This document shows, piece by piece, positions 63,977-64,000 of a DNA stretch of 64,000 nt (its first letter is position 1; every line of letters starts with the position of its first letter). Below the pieces are notes generated by a model. That model was not told where the DNA came from. It saw only the letters and a list, made by a program, of their open reading frames with translations, and searched no databases. A program made the translations under genes and the position numbers. The stretch covers positions 62,001 through 126,000 of the forward strand of contig NZ_JAGGLL010000008.1 in NCBI RefSeq assembly GCF_017874425.1, given 5' to 3'. This stretch comes from Clostridium punense (GTDB taxonomy: Bacteria; Bacillota; Clostridia; Clostridiales; Clostridiaceae).

Positions 63977-64000
63977 ATAGAAGTGGAGTAGCAAAACTCC

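Overview
The window is AT-rich DNA (roughly 30% GC by eye). Purine-rich Shine-Dalgarno sites sit close to ATG/GTG/TTG starts. With [FeFe] hydrogenases, many radical-SAM enzymes, DUF1048/PadR and KTR proteins, and rifampicin phosphotransferase, this points to an anaerobic low-GC Gram-positive of the Clostridium type. It looks like a chromosomal accessory region: defence genes, degraded mobile DNA, a peptide natural-product cluster and several regulator-transporter cassettes. No rRNA, tRNA or CRISPR array was seen.

Layout. (1) 1-11.2 kb is a defence island: the 3' part of a DISARM operon (drmA-drmB-drmC), a decayed IS200-type element, a DGQHR-domain protein paired with a two-TM protein on the minus strand, remnants of an unknown gene and a ParA gene, then stand-alone PD-(D/E)XK and HNH nuclease genes. 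(2) 11.3-14.8 kb holds small metabolic genes (histidine phosphatase, alpha/beta hydrolase, MazG-like pyrophosphohydrolase, two flavodoxin-fold proteins), with a visible scar of tandem duplication. (3) 15-21 kb holds a LysR regulator divergent from a four-gene hydrogenase operon: 2Fe-2S protein, PAS-containing group C-like [FeFe] hydrogenase, SpoIIE-type phosphatase and group B-like [FeFe] hydrogenase. It lies between two 90-bp direct repeats. (4) 22.2-31.5 kb is a RiPP cluster: lipoprotein subtilase (divergent), a 70-aa Cys-free precursor, PqqD-like RRE protein, B12-radical-SAM enzyme, RRE-SPASM radical-SAM enzyme, cytoplasmic subtilase, a second B12-radical-SAM enzyme and a peptide ABC exporter.

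(5) 31.9-41.7 kb has a DUF6398/TPR protein and a complete Wadjet plasmid-defence system in the order jetD-jetA-jetB-jetC. Two copies of a structured repeat lie upstream of jetD and jetA; a third lies upstream of the Hsp33 gene at 57.7 kb. (6) 41.8-55 kb has a 2-hydroxyacid dehydrogenase, rifampicin phosphotransferase (rph), a TetR gene with an ABC-2 exporter, a DUF5946 protein, an AraC/GyrI regulator, and a PadR-DUF1048-DUF1048-KTR-ABC exporter cassette. (7) 55-64 kb has a NagZ-like GH3 enzyme, an Hsp33-like chaperone with a TipA-type MerR regulator behind a classic 19-bp-spacer MerR promoter, a DedA protein, a PadR/HAAS-like pair, RidA-like, GNAT and MaoC-like proteins, and a frameshifted MerR regulator at the right edge.

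The least familiar system is the RiPP cluster. Its predicted core peptide has no Cys and no aromatic residue, so none of the usual radical-SAM crosslinks (thioether, cyclophane) can form there, yet three radical-SAM enzymes are encoded with it. Second are the repeated structured element shared by Wadjet and Hsp33 leaders, and the DGQHR plus two-TM gene pair. Assignments are from reading motifs only; no database search was run.
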